Of a stretch of DNA of 6,565 bases, positions 1-6,104 are shown piece after piece. This stretch comes from Actinomycetota bacterium (GTDB lineage Bacteria > Actinomycetota > Thermoleophilia > UBA2241), in NCBI GenBank assembly GCA_012719015.1, contig JAAYBE010000422.1, positions 1 to 6,565 on the forward strand. The letters are read 5' to 3'. The position numbers and the translations under genes were made by a program. Under the pieces are notes generated by a model that was not told where the DNA came from, ran no database searches, and saw only the letters and a list, made by a program, of their open reading frames with translations. Within the stretch, counting starts at the first letter, position 1. Each line of letters opens with the position of its first letter.

Positions 1-416
1 CCGAACTCGTCGCGCCGGTCGAGGACGTTCCAGATGACGCAGCGGACGGGGGCGAGGCCGATGCCGCCGGCGATGAACACGACGTCCTTGCCCTTCCACT
101 CGTCGACCGGGAACCAGTTGCCGTAAGGGCCACGGAAACCGACGGTATCGCCCAGGTTGACTTCGCGCAGGGCGGTCGTCACTTTGCCGATGGCCTTGAA
201 GCTGCACTCGATGTAGCCCTCCCGGGTGGGTGAGCTGGCGATGCAGAAGGTGCTCTCGCCGGCGCCGAAGACGCTGTATTCGCCGAACTGACCGGCCTTG
301 AAGTCGAAGCCCTCGCGCACGGCATCGTCCTGGAACTCCAGCCTGAGCGTGCGGGTGTCGGGCGTCTCGTCCACCATCTCCGTGACGGTGGTGAGGAGCG
401 GGTGATAGATGTTCAC
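1..416 (-). CDS. flxA: FAD/NAD(P)-binding oxidoreductase, sulfhydrogenase gamma/FlxA type, 3' end off the left edge
   Basis: Input flavoprotein that would oxidise NADH (or NADPH) and feed the Fe-S relay. The first 138 residues are visible, about half of a usual 270-280. They cover a ferredoxin-reductase-type FAD barrel: KAGQFGEYSVFG (40-51), FCIASSP (57-63) at the FAD-binding strand, GKVTTALR (77-84) at the diphosphate site and GPYGNWFP (96-103). The nucleotide fold opens with VVFIAGGIGLAPVR (112-125). The FAD strand lacks the arginine of plant-type reductases (RXYS), as I recall also being so in sulfhydrogenase gamma relatives. The expected C-terminal cysteine cluster, thought to bind [2Fe-2S], is outside the window. 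The GTG start at 416 overlaps the previous stop (GTGA). It could equally be sulfhydrogenase gamma or AsrB; the symbol rests on the adjoining hdrCBA and flxD-like genes. NADH versus NADPH preference cannot be judged from this half. Confidence 0.82.
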   Translation of the reverse strand, partial: MNIYHPLLTTVTEMVDETPDTRTLRLEFQDDAVREGFDFKAGQFGEYSVFGAGESTFCIASSPTREGYIECSFKAIGKVTTALREVNLGDTVGFRGPYGNWFPVDEWKGKDVVFIAGGIGLAPVRCVIWNVLDRRDEF

Positions 417-1555
417 GAGGCGGCCTCCGCAGGCTCGGCGTCACGCGGGCGGCGCGCCGCGATGTCGATGGCCTCCAGGATCTCGACGAGGTCCTGCCCC
501 GCATGGCAGACGCGCGTGCAGCGGCCGCAGCCGGTGCAGAGCACCTCGCCGAACCTGAGCGGGTAGATCGAGAACTTGTGGTTGATGCGCTGGCGGTAGC
601 GCACGTGCTGAGTGTCGCGCGGGTTGTGGCCGCTGGCGTGCAGGGTGAAGGTGGGCGCCTGGCAGGTGTCCCAGAGGCGGCGCCGGGTGCCGTGACCCAC
701 GCCCTCCTGCTCGTCGACGATGTCGAAGCAGTGGCAGGTGGGACAGACCCCGGTGCAGGCGCCGCAGCCGTTGCAGCGCATCGCCAGGTGCGTGAGGAGC
801 GGGTCCTCGAAGTTGGCCTCGATCCAGTCCCGCACGGAGTCGGCGTCGATCTCGAGGTTGTCGGCGACGCGGGCGCGCGCGGCGGCGCGTTCGTCGTCGG
901 CCTGGCCACCGATCGTGTCGGCGGGGACGTCGGCGGAGAAGCGCGCCGCGAAGTCCTCGACCAGGGCGCGGCCCTTGTCGGTCGCCGGCTCGTACACGTA
1001 GCCGCCCTCGACCGGCGTGAGAAGGCCGTCGGCGCCCTTGACGTCGTCGGGGGCGGCGCCGACGGCGGTGCAGAAGCAGCTGTCGTCGATGACCTGACAG
1101 GCGAGATTGATGACCGTGGTCGCTGCACGGCGACCGTTCCAGAGCTCGTCCTCGTAGTCCCAGTTCATGACCTTGTCGACGACCGCGAGGGCGGCCGCGT
1201 CGCAGGGCTTGGCCGCCAGGACGACGCGCGGGGCGAACTCGGTGGGTACCTCGAAGACCTGGACCGTGGTGCCCTTCTGTCTCCAGCGGCACAACGGCTC
1301 ATGCTCGGGCAGGAAGAACTCCTTGAGGGAGAGCTGCGGAAGCCCCCGGCTGAGGTCCAGGTCGTCGGCCGAGGTCAGCTGCCGGTAGTCGATCTCGACT
1401 TTGCTGCCGTCGAGCGTGCACGCGGTGGCGGCGACGGCCGACGGGGACTGGCAGATGTCCGTGGCGACGGGGGCGATGACCTCGGTGCCCCCGTCCAGCA
1501 GGTCGGCCGTCAAGCCGCGGAGATCCGTCTCTGAGATGAAGAAGCGCTCGCTCAC
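413..1555 (-). CDS. Sulfhydrogenase beta/anaerobic sulfite reductase A-like dicluster [4Fe-4S] protein
   Basis: Iron-sulfur relay subunit, 380 residues, of the family containing sulfhydrogenase beta (HydB) and anaerobic sulfite reductase subunit A; it usually works next to an FAD/NAD(P) gamma subunit, as here. The N-terminal domain has FFLPEHEPLCRW (80-91), AAKPCDAAAL (114-123), NLAC (150-153) and SCFC (159-162). The C-terminal domain has C261-X2-C264-X2-C267-X3-C271-P with C274 and C276 directly after, WDTC (295-298), and C340-X2-C343-X2-C346-X3-C350, where histidine replaces the usual proline after the last cysteine. Residues about 205-240 are an acidic/alanine-rich linker. The GTG start is backed by AGGAG 8 bases upstream and a GTGA overlap; the stop overlaps the flxA-like GTG in the same way. 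By position this would be FlxB. It could also be part of a [NiFe] sulfhydrogenase if hydD and hydA lie beyond the left edge. Confidence 0.87.
   Translation of the reverse strand: MSERFFISETDLRGLTADLLDGGTEVIAPVATDICQSPSAVAATACTLDGSKVEIDYRQLTSADDLDLSRGLPQLSLKEFFLPEHEPLCRWRQKGTTVQVFEVPTEFAPRVVLAAKPCDAAALAVVDKVMNWDYEDELWNGRRAATTVINLACQVIDDSCFCTAVGAAPDDVKGADGLLTPVEGGYVYEPATDKGRALVEDFAARFSADVPADTIGGQADDERAAARARVADNLEIDADSVRDWIEANFEDPLLTHLAMRCNGCGACTGVCPTCHCFDIVDEQEGVGHGTRRRLWDTCQAPTFTLHASGHNPRDTQHVRYRQRINHKFSIYPLRFGEVLCTGCGRCTRVCHAGQDLVEILEAIDIAARRPRDAEPAEAAS
424..428 (-). promoter_or_regulatory. Ribosome binding site deciding the flxA-like GTG start
   Basis: GGAGG on the minus strand, 7 bases before the GTG at 416, within the end of the upstream gene. 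It favours GTG 416 over the in-frame ATG at 377, which lacks comparable support and would remove conserved N-terminal sequence. Confidence 0.7.
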
Positions 1556-2469
1556 TTGATGAACTCCTGCTGGTCGTCAAGGCGGTAGTCGCCGATCGGC
1601 GCCGCGTTCTCGGGATCGTCGCTGGCCGTGTAGCCGTAGCGGTCGTGCACGATCTGCTGCAGCTTGCGGTTGAGCAGGCTGAGCGGGATGCCGACCGGGC
1701 AGAAACGCTCGCACTCGCCGCAGTCCACGCAGCGGCCGGCGAGGTGGATGGCGCGCGTGAGGTTCCAGCTGAAGTTGCCGCGCGGATGCGCGGCCGACTC
1801 GATCCAGAGAGGCTGCGTCTTCTCGACGATGCAACGCTCGCAGATGCAGAGCGGGCAGACCTGGCGGCAGGCGTAGCACCGGACGCACTTGCTGAACTGC
1901 TCGGTCCAGAACGCCCAGCGCTCCTCCAGCGGCAGGTCGTCGAGGGCGGCGACGCGTTCGTCGATGGTCATGACCGGCCGCGGAGGCTCCGGCTGCGGTT
2001 CGCCGAGGAGGTGGTCGGTCAGCGTGGGCTCCCGGTTGTCGCAGCCGTAGCAGCGCGGCGCCACGTTCTCGGGCGTGAGGGCGAGCGGCTCGGGCAGCTC
2101 GCCCTCCTCGAGCACGCCGCCGCATCTCATGCCGATGAGCACGACATGGTCGCGGCTGAGCTGCGACTCGCGCAGCAGCCCGGCGACCGCCTTGGCGTCG
2201 CAGCCTTTGACGACGAGCCCGATCCTGCCGAGCTCGGAGACGTGGTCGCGGCGCGGGTCGAGGTACGTGACCAGGTTGTGCACGCAGCGCGTGTCGAAGA
2301 TGAGCTTGTCCGCCTCGGCCGGGTCGGTGATGAAGACCGGGCGGGCGCCCCTGCGGGCGTCCTCCCAGCCGATGATGACTCGCACCTCGCCTGACTCGAG
2401 CAGCTCACGGGCGACACGCCGTAGCTCGTCGACGCCGGCGTAAGCGGGGGCGATGGCCGGTCCCGTCAT
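1552..2469 (-). CDS. FrhB-like N-terminal domain plus dicluster [4Fe-4S] protein (Flx module subunit)
   Basis: Probable electron-relay subunit between the NAD(P)H-oxidising flavoprotein and FlxD/HdrA; 305 residues, soluble. Residues about 12-145 resemble the N-terminal part of F420-hydrogenase/formate-dehydrogenase beta proteins: IIGWEDARRGARPVFI (32-47), LIFDTRCVHNLV (56-67), VVKGCDAKAV (86-95), LIGMRCGGVLE (111-121) and CYGC (140-143). The C-terminal half carries C195-X2-C198-X2-C201-X3-C205-P with further cysteines at 208, 210 and 213, then C247-X2-C250-X2-C253-X3-C257-P. The second half of FrhB, which contributes to the F420/FAD site, is replaced by the ferredoxin domain, so F420 use is not supported. 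By position it would be FlxC in an A-B-C-D scheme, but I leave the symbol blank because I cannot verify that numbering. It overlaps both neighbours by 4 bases and is homologous in plan to the next gene. Confidence 0.85.
   Translation of the reverse strand: MTGPAIAPAYAGVDELRRVARELLESGEVRVIIGWEDARRGARPVFITDPAEADKLIFDTRCVHNLVTYLDPRRDHVSELGRIGLVVKGCDAKAVAGLLRESQLSRDHVVLIGMRCGGVLEEGELPEPLALTPENVAPRCYGCDNREPTLTDHLLGEPQPEPPRPVMTIDERVAALDDLPLEERWAFWTEQFSKCVRCYACRQVCPLCICERCIVEKTQPLWIESAAHPRGNFSWNLTRAIHLAGRCVDCGECERFCPVGIPLSLLNRKLQQIVHDRYGYTASDDPENAAPIGDYRLDDQQEFIK
1564..1568 (-). promoter_or_regulatory. Ribosome binding site deciding a GTG start
   Basis: AGGAG on the minus strand, 8 bases before the GTG at 1555. 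It supports GTG as the real start of the HydB/AsrA-like gene; no nearby ATG in frame gives a complete N-terminus. Confidence 0.7.
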
Positions 2470-2987
2470 GAGGCCACCTCCTTGGCCGCAGGCTCTTGGT
2501 CGCCCGCCGGAGTCAGGCCGTCGACGGCCTCAGGCCACGGCTCGACGGCGTCCGGCGCCAGGGCGCGGTACGCCTCGTAGGGCCCGAGCTCGCGTATGTT
2601 GGCCACCGTCTCGTTGACGACGTCCTTCCACTTGGCGCCCTCGCTGGCCGAGACCCAGCTGAAGGTCATGCGCCGCGGGTCGACGCCGAGGAACTGCATG
2701 ATGTCGTGGAACACGGCGAACCGGCGCCGGGCGTGGTAGTTGCCCGACGTGTAGTGGCAGTCGGCGGGGTGGCAGCCGCTGACGATGACCCCGTCGGCGC
2801 CGCGCTCGAACGCCTTCACGATGAACAGAGGATCGATGCGCCCCGTGCAGGGCAGCCTGATGATGCGCACGTTGCTCGCCATGTGCAGGCGGCTGGTCCC
2901 GGCCAGGTCGGCGCCGGTGTAGGTACACCAGTTGCAGACGAAGGCGGTGATGCGCGGCTCGAAGGTGTCGCTGTGCTGACTATTCAT
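2466..2987 (-). CDS. flxD: MvhD/FlxD-type [2Fe-2S] hydrogenase iron-sulfur subunit
   Basis: Small cytoplasmic protein that passes electrons from an input module to HdrA; family MvhD (methyl-viologen-reducing hydrogenase delta). 173 residues. Cysteines sit at CNWCTY (C18, C21), LPCTGR (C47) and SGCHPADCHY (C72, C77), the ligand set of this family's [2Fe-2S] site. The other family marks present are RIDPLFIVKAFERGADGV (50-67) and WVSASEGAKW (111-120). The core ends near residue 140, and a Pro/Ala/Glu-rich tail of about 33 residues follows. The ATG at 2987 is 7 bases after the hdrA stop, preceded by GGGAGTGAGAG; this is the only non-overlapping junction in the operon. The stop overlaps the next gene (ATGA). 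mvhD would be an equally valid name; flxD is preferred because the window shows NAD(P)H-type partners and no [NiFe] hydrogenase subunits. That choice rests on context, while family membership rests on motifs. Confidence 0.93.
   Translation of the reverse strand: MNSQHSDTFEPRITAFVCNWCTYTGADLAGTSRLHMASNVRIIRLPCTGRIDPLFIVKAFERGADGVIVSGCHPADCHYTSGNYHARRRFAVFHDIMQFLGVDPRRMTFSWVSASEGAKWKDVVNETVANIRELGPYEAYRALAPDAVEPWPEAVDGLTPAGDQEPAAKEVAS
2474..2483 (-). promoter_or_regulatory. Strong ribosome binding site for the FrhB-like Fe-S gene
   Basis: AAGGAGGTGG on the minus strand ends 4 bases before the ATG at 2469 and lies inside the last codons of the flxD-like gene. It supports that start and the ATGA overlap. 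Confidence 0.8.
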
Positions 2988-2994
2988 GATGCTC

Positions 2995-5022
2995 TCACTC
3001 CCACATGCACAGCGCGTTGATCTCGCTGTAGACCTGCTCGTCGGTGAACGTCTGGAGATCGATGCTGTTGCTCAGACACACCGCCTGGCAGGTGCCGCAG
3101 CCCTGGCAGACGCCCGGATTGACGTAGGCTGTGTGTCCGCAGACCTGACCGTCGACCGTGCAGATCTCGCGCTGCTCGATGGCGCCGTAGGGGCAGACCA
3201 GGGCGCAGCGCATGCAGCCGATGCACGTCCGTTCGTCGACGACCGCCACGGCCGGCTCGCGCTCAAGCTCGTCGGTGCTGAAGAGGCTGAGCACCTTGGC
3301 GCCGGTGGCGCTCGCCATGGCGACGGCGTCCGGGATGTCGCGCGGCGCCTGGCAGGCGCCGGCCAGGAAGACGCCGGCGGTGTTGGTCTCGACCGGGCGC
3401 AGCTTGGGGTGCGCCTCGTTGATGAATCCGTCGACGTCGACGCTGCAGCTGAGCTTCTGGGCCAGCTCCTTGACGCCGTCGTTGGGGCGGATGGCCGTGG
3501 CCAGCACGACCATGTCGGCGTCAATGATCACCTGCTCGTCGTTCAGCGTGTCGAAGCCCCAGACCTTGAGCTTGTCGCCGTCCCGGAAGATGCGGCTCAC
3601 CCGCCCGCGCACGTACTCGGCGTGGTCCTCCTCGATGGCCCGGCGGCTGAACTCGTCGTAGCCCTTGCCGTTGGCGCGGATGTCCATGTAGAAGGCCACG
3701 GCGCGACCGTCGTGCACCTTGTGTTTGTAGAGCATGGCGTGCTTGGCGTTGTACATGCAGCAGATCTTGCTGCAGTAGGCCATGCCCTTGTCGATGTCGC
3801 GTGAGCCGACGCAATGGACGAAGACCACGGTCTTGGGCTCCTTGCCGTCTGACGGCCGGAGGATCTCCCCGCCGGTGGGCCCGCTGGCCGACGCGATGCG
3901 CTCGAACTGCAGGCCGTCGATGATGTCGGGGTCTTCGCCGTAGCCGTACTCGCCATAGCCCTTGAGGCCCTCGGGCTGCTCGCGTCCGACGTCGTAGAGC
4001 TTGTAGCCGGTGGCCACGACGATCGCCCCGACCTCCTCGACGACGAACTCGTCCTCGGTGTCGTAGTCGATCGCGTTCTTGAGGCAGGCGTCCTTGCACT
4101 TGCCGCAGGCGTCCTTCTTGAGGCCCTTGGCCCGGCCCTTGAACAGGGTGCAGTTCTCACGGTCGAGCACGGGCTGGTTGGGCACCGCCTGGGGGAACGG
4201 TACGTAGATCGCGGTCCGGTTGCTGAGGCCGGCGTCGAACTCGCTGGGGATCCTCTTGGACGGGCAGACCGCCCAGCAGTCGCCGCAGCCGTTGCAGAGA
4301 TCCAGGTCGACGGACCGTGCCTTCTTGCGCACCGTCACCTCGAAGTTGCCGATGTACCCGTCGACCTTCTCGATTTCGCTCCAGGTGTGGAGCTTGATGT
4401 TCGGGTGCTGGTAGGCCTCGACCATGCGGGGGGTGAGGATGCACTGGGAGCAGTCGAGGGTGGGGAACGTCTCGCTCAGCTGGCTCATGTGGCCGCCGAT
4501 GGACGCCTCCTTCTCGACCAGGACGACCTCGTGGCCGCCGTCGGCGATATCGAGTGCGGCCTGGATGCCGGCGATGCCGCCGCCGATGACCATGGCGCGC
4601 TTGGTCACCGGGATCTTGATGACCTCGAGCGGGCGGTTGTGCTTGACCTTCTCGATGATGGTGCGGCCGATGTCGATGGCCTTGGCCGTGGCATCCTCGC
4701 GGTCCTCGTGGATCCAGGAGCAGTGCTCGCGGATGTTGGCCATCTCGCACATGAACTTGTTGAGCCCCGCCTGGTCGCAGGCACGGCGGAAGGTCTTCTC
4801 GTGCATGTGCGGCGAGCAGGCGGCGACGACCACGCCGGTGAGGTTGTGCTCCTCGATCGCCTTCTTGACCAGGGCCTGGCCGGGGTCGGAGCACATGTAC
4901 TTGTAGTCCTCCGAGTGGGCCACGCCCGGGTGGTCCTTGAGGGCCTCCGCGACGGCGGCGCAGTCGACGGTGCGTCCGATGTTCTCGCCGCAGTGGCAGA
5001 CGAAGACACCGATGCGGCTCAT
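2995..5022 (-). CDS. hdrA: Heterodisulfide reductase subunit A (flavin-bifurcating iron-sulfur flavoprotein)
   Basis: Central FAD subunit that bifurcates electrons in HdrABC-type complexes; 675 residues, the classical length with no fused extra domain. In order: an N-terminal domain with CHCG (9-12), YMCSDPGQ (42-49), ACSPHMHE (68-75) and MCEMANIREHC (91-101); a thioredoxin-reductase-like FAD fold with GGGIAG (147-152) and acidic E170 after the second strand; CSQC (191-194); a ferredoxin-like insert with C243-X2-C246-X2-C249-X3-C253-P; a second, stretched site C291-X14-C306-X2-C309-X3-C313; CVGSRD (404-409) and YCSKICC (416-422); the closing FAD segment GVFLAGACQAPRDIPDA (550-566); and two C-terminal ferredoxin sites, C600/603/606/610-P and C639/642/645/649. 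In known complexes the C-terminal region gives ferredoxin reduction and contacts MvhD. The start has a strong ribosome site and overlaps the hdrB stop. Oddities are the expanded site at 291-313 and leucine where proline usually follows the last cysteine (314 and 650). Confidence 0.97.
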   Translation of the reverse strand: MSRIGVFVCHCGENIGRTVDCAAVAEALKDHPGVAHSEDYKYMCSDPGQALVKKAIEEHNLTGVVVAACSPHMHEKTFRRACDQAGLNKFMCEMANIREHCSWIHEDREDATAKAIDIGRTIIEKVKHNRPLEVIKIPVTKRAMVIGGGIAGIQAALDIADGGHEVVLVEKEASIGGHMSQLSETFPTLDCSQCILTPRMVEAYQHPNIKLHTWSEIEKVDGYIGNFEVTVRKKARSVDLDLCNGCGDCWAVCPSKRIPSEFDAGLSNRTAIYVPFPQAVPNQPVLDRENCTLFKGRAKGLKKDACGKCKDACLKNAIDYDTEDEFVVEEVGAIVVATGYKLYDVGREQPEGLKGYGEYGYGEDPDIIDGLQFERIASASGPTGGEILRPSDGKEPKTVVFVHCVGSRDIDKGMAYCSKICCMYNAKHAMLYKHKVHDGRAVAFYMDIRANGKGYDEFSRRAIEEDHAEYVRGRVSRIFRDGDKLKVWGFDTLNDEQVIIDADMVVLATAIRPNDGVKELAQKLSCSVDVDGFINEAHPKLRPVETNTAGVFLAGACQAPRDIPDAVAMASATGAKVLSLFSTDELEREPAVAVVDERTCIGCMRCALVCPYGAIEQREICTVDGQVCGHTAYVNPGVCQGCGTCQAVCLSNSIDLQTFTDEQVYSEINALCMWE

Positions 5023-6104
5023 GCGTCACCTCCCGCATCGGCAGGGGCGTCGGCCCCGGTCTTGTCCGCCGCCTGGGCGGCCTTAGCTTCGGCGGCCTTG
5101 GCGGCGCGGGCGGCGGCCTTGGCGGCCTTTTCCTCCGCCGCCCTCTTCTCGTCGGCCACGCGCTGCGCCGCCCGGACCCTCAGGTCGCTGAGCAGCGGCT
5201 CGGTGTCGATGAAGTGGCGCTTCAGGCCGAGTGCCTCGGGCTCCAGGCCGAGGGCGAGGCCGACGATCTGCGTGATGAAGAGCACCGGGATCCGCGGCTC
5301 GCCGCGGGACTCCATCGCCCGCTGTCGCAGGTCGAGGTTGGTGTGGCAGAGCGGGCACGCCACGACGATCGCCTCGGCGCCGCTGCGGCGGGCGTCCTCG
5401 ACGATCGCGCGCCCGAGGCGCAGCACCGACGACGTGCGGCTGACGCTGAAGGCGCCTCCGCAACACTCGACCTTCATGTTCCAGTCGACCGCCTCGGCGC
5501 CGCAGGCCTGGATGATCTCGTCCATGTACATCGGCTGCTCGGGGTCGTCGCCGGCGCTCACTTCGGGCGGGCGGACGAGCAGGCAGCCGTAGTATGCGGC
5601 GAGCTTGGCGCCGACCATGGGGTTGGGGGTCGGCCTGGGGGCGGCGGCCAGGTCGGCGATGTCCGCGGCCGCCTCGCGGAGGAGGCTCAGGACGCCGAGC
5701 ACCTCCACGGAGTTCTCGAACGGGCGGCCGAGGATGTCGGGCATCTGCTCGGCCAGCGCGGCGTCCTCGGCCACCGCGAGCCGTGCCGCGGCGAGGCGGT
5801 TGTAGCAGGCCGCGCAGGGCGTCAGCACCCGGTCGAAACCGGCCGCCTCGGCCAGCGCCAGATTGCGCGCCGGCAGGGCGACGCCGAGCAGCTGGTCGGT
5901 GGTGTGGCCGCTGCTGGCGCCGCAGCAGTTCCAGTCGGGGATCTCGGCGATGGCGACGCCGAGCGCCTCGACCACGGCGCGCAGGCTCTCGTCGTACTCG
6001 GGCTCGGTCCCGTGCAGCGAGCACCCCGGGTAGTACGCGAGGACTTCGGCGGGCTGTCGTGCCGCGGCGTCCTGCGTCGCGGTGGCGTCGACGACCGTGC
6101 TCAT
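5019..6104 (-). CDS. hdrB: Heterodisulfide reductase subunit B (twin CCG-domain catalytic subunit)
   Basis: Catalytic disulfide-reducing subunit, 361 residues from the chosen ATG. It has two CCG domains, which in methanogen HdrB bind paired non-cubane [4Fe-4S] clusters. The first is C28-X31-C60C61-X35-C97-X2-C100 (YYPGCSLHG, WNCCGASSGH, CAACYNR). The second is C174-X39-C214C215-X34-C250-X2-C253 (YYGCLLVRP, VECCGGAFS, CPLCHTN). All ligand cysteines are present. I chose the ATG at 6104 because it makes a 4-base ATGA overlap with hdrC and has GGGGTGA 4 bases upstream; a GTG at 6119 would add five residues with a weaker site. The family core ends near residue 309. Residues 310-361 form an Ala/Lys/Glu-rich tail with no cysteines, which makes the protein longer than the usual 290-300 residues. 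The natural substrate is not shown by sequence: CoM-S-S-CoB in methanogens, DsrC-type proteins in sulfate reducers, unknown here. Confidence 0.95.
   Translation of the reverse strand: MSTVVDATATQDAAARQPAEVLAYYPGCSLHGTEPEYDESLRAVVEALGVAIAEIPDWNCCGASSGHTTDQLLGVALPARNLALAEAAGFDRVLTPCAACYNRLAAARLAVAEDAALAEQMPDILGRPFENSVEVLGVLSLLREAAADIADLAAAPRPTPNPMVGAKLAAYYGCLLVRPPEVSAGDDPEQPMYMDEIIQACGAEAVDWNMKVECCGGAFSVSRTSSVLRLGRAIVEDARRSGAEAIVVACPLCHTNLDLRQRAMESRGEPRIPVLFITQIVGLALGLEPEALGLKRHFIDTEPLLSDLRVRAAQRVADEKRAAEEKAAKAAARAAKAAEAKAAQAADKTGADAPADAGGDA
5026..5034 (-). promoter_or_regulatory. Strong ribosome binding site for hdrA
   Basis: GGGAGGTGA on the minus strand lies 3 bases before the hdrA ATG, inside the end of hdrB. 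It is an extended match to the anti-Shine-Dalgarno sequence and fixes the hdrA start at 5022. With the ATGA overlap it suggests coupled but independently strong initiation of the bifurcating subunit. Confidence 0.8.
5061..5132 (-). repeat. Low-complexity Lys-Ala-Ala coding repeat in the hdrB 3' end
   Basis: This part of hdrB encodes a run dominated by K-A-A and R-A-A triplets (residues about 325-348). At the DNA level the 15-mer GGCGGCCTTGGCGGC occurs on the plus strand at 5091-5105 and again at 5112-5126, a 21-base period, and a partial copy starts at 5076. All copies stay in frame, so it looks like codon-scale expansion of an alanine-rich helix and not a mobile or regulatory repeat. Confidence 0.7.

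Noticed and set aside
1552..2469. True F420-reducing or F420-oxidising FrhB subunit
   Set aside because: Only the N-terminal part resembles FrhB. The second FrhB domain is missing and replaced by a dicluster ferredoxin domain, so F420 binding cannot be claimed.
2988..2994. Terminator or promoter between hdrA and the flxD-like gene
   Set aside because: The gap is only 7 bases, with no hairpin, no T-run and no room for promoter elements.
4157..5038. Arg/His/Gly-rich minus-strand frames shifted against hdrA, and similar frames inside the other genes
   Set aside because: These are frame-shifted readings of the same DNA. The in-frame proteins carry complete family motifs and continuous reading, so there is no evidence for overlapping genes or frameshifts.
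4387..5592. Long plus-strand open frame opposite hdrA and hdrB (and similar ones at 503-1534, 1645-2394, 2496-3020, 2986-3804 and 5214-6248)
   Set aside because: They lie antisense to firmly identified genes, have no recognisable motifs, are rich in Val/Ala/Asp/Arg as expected from the complement of high-GC codons, and show no neighbouring ribosome sites or operon logic.
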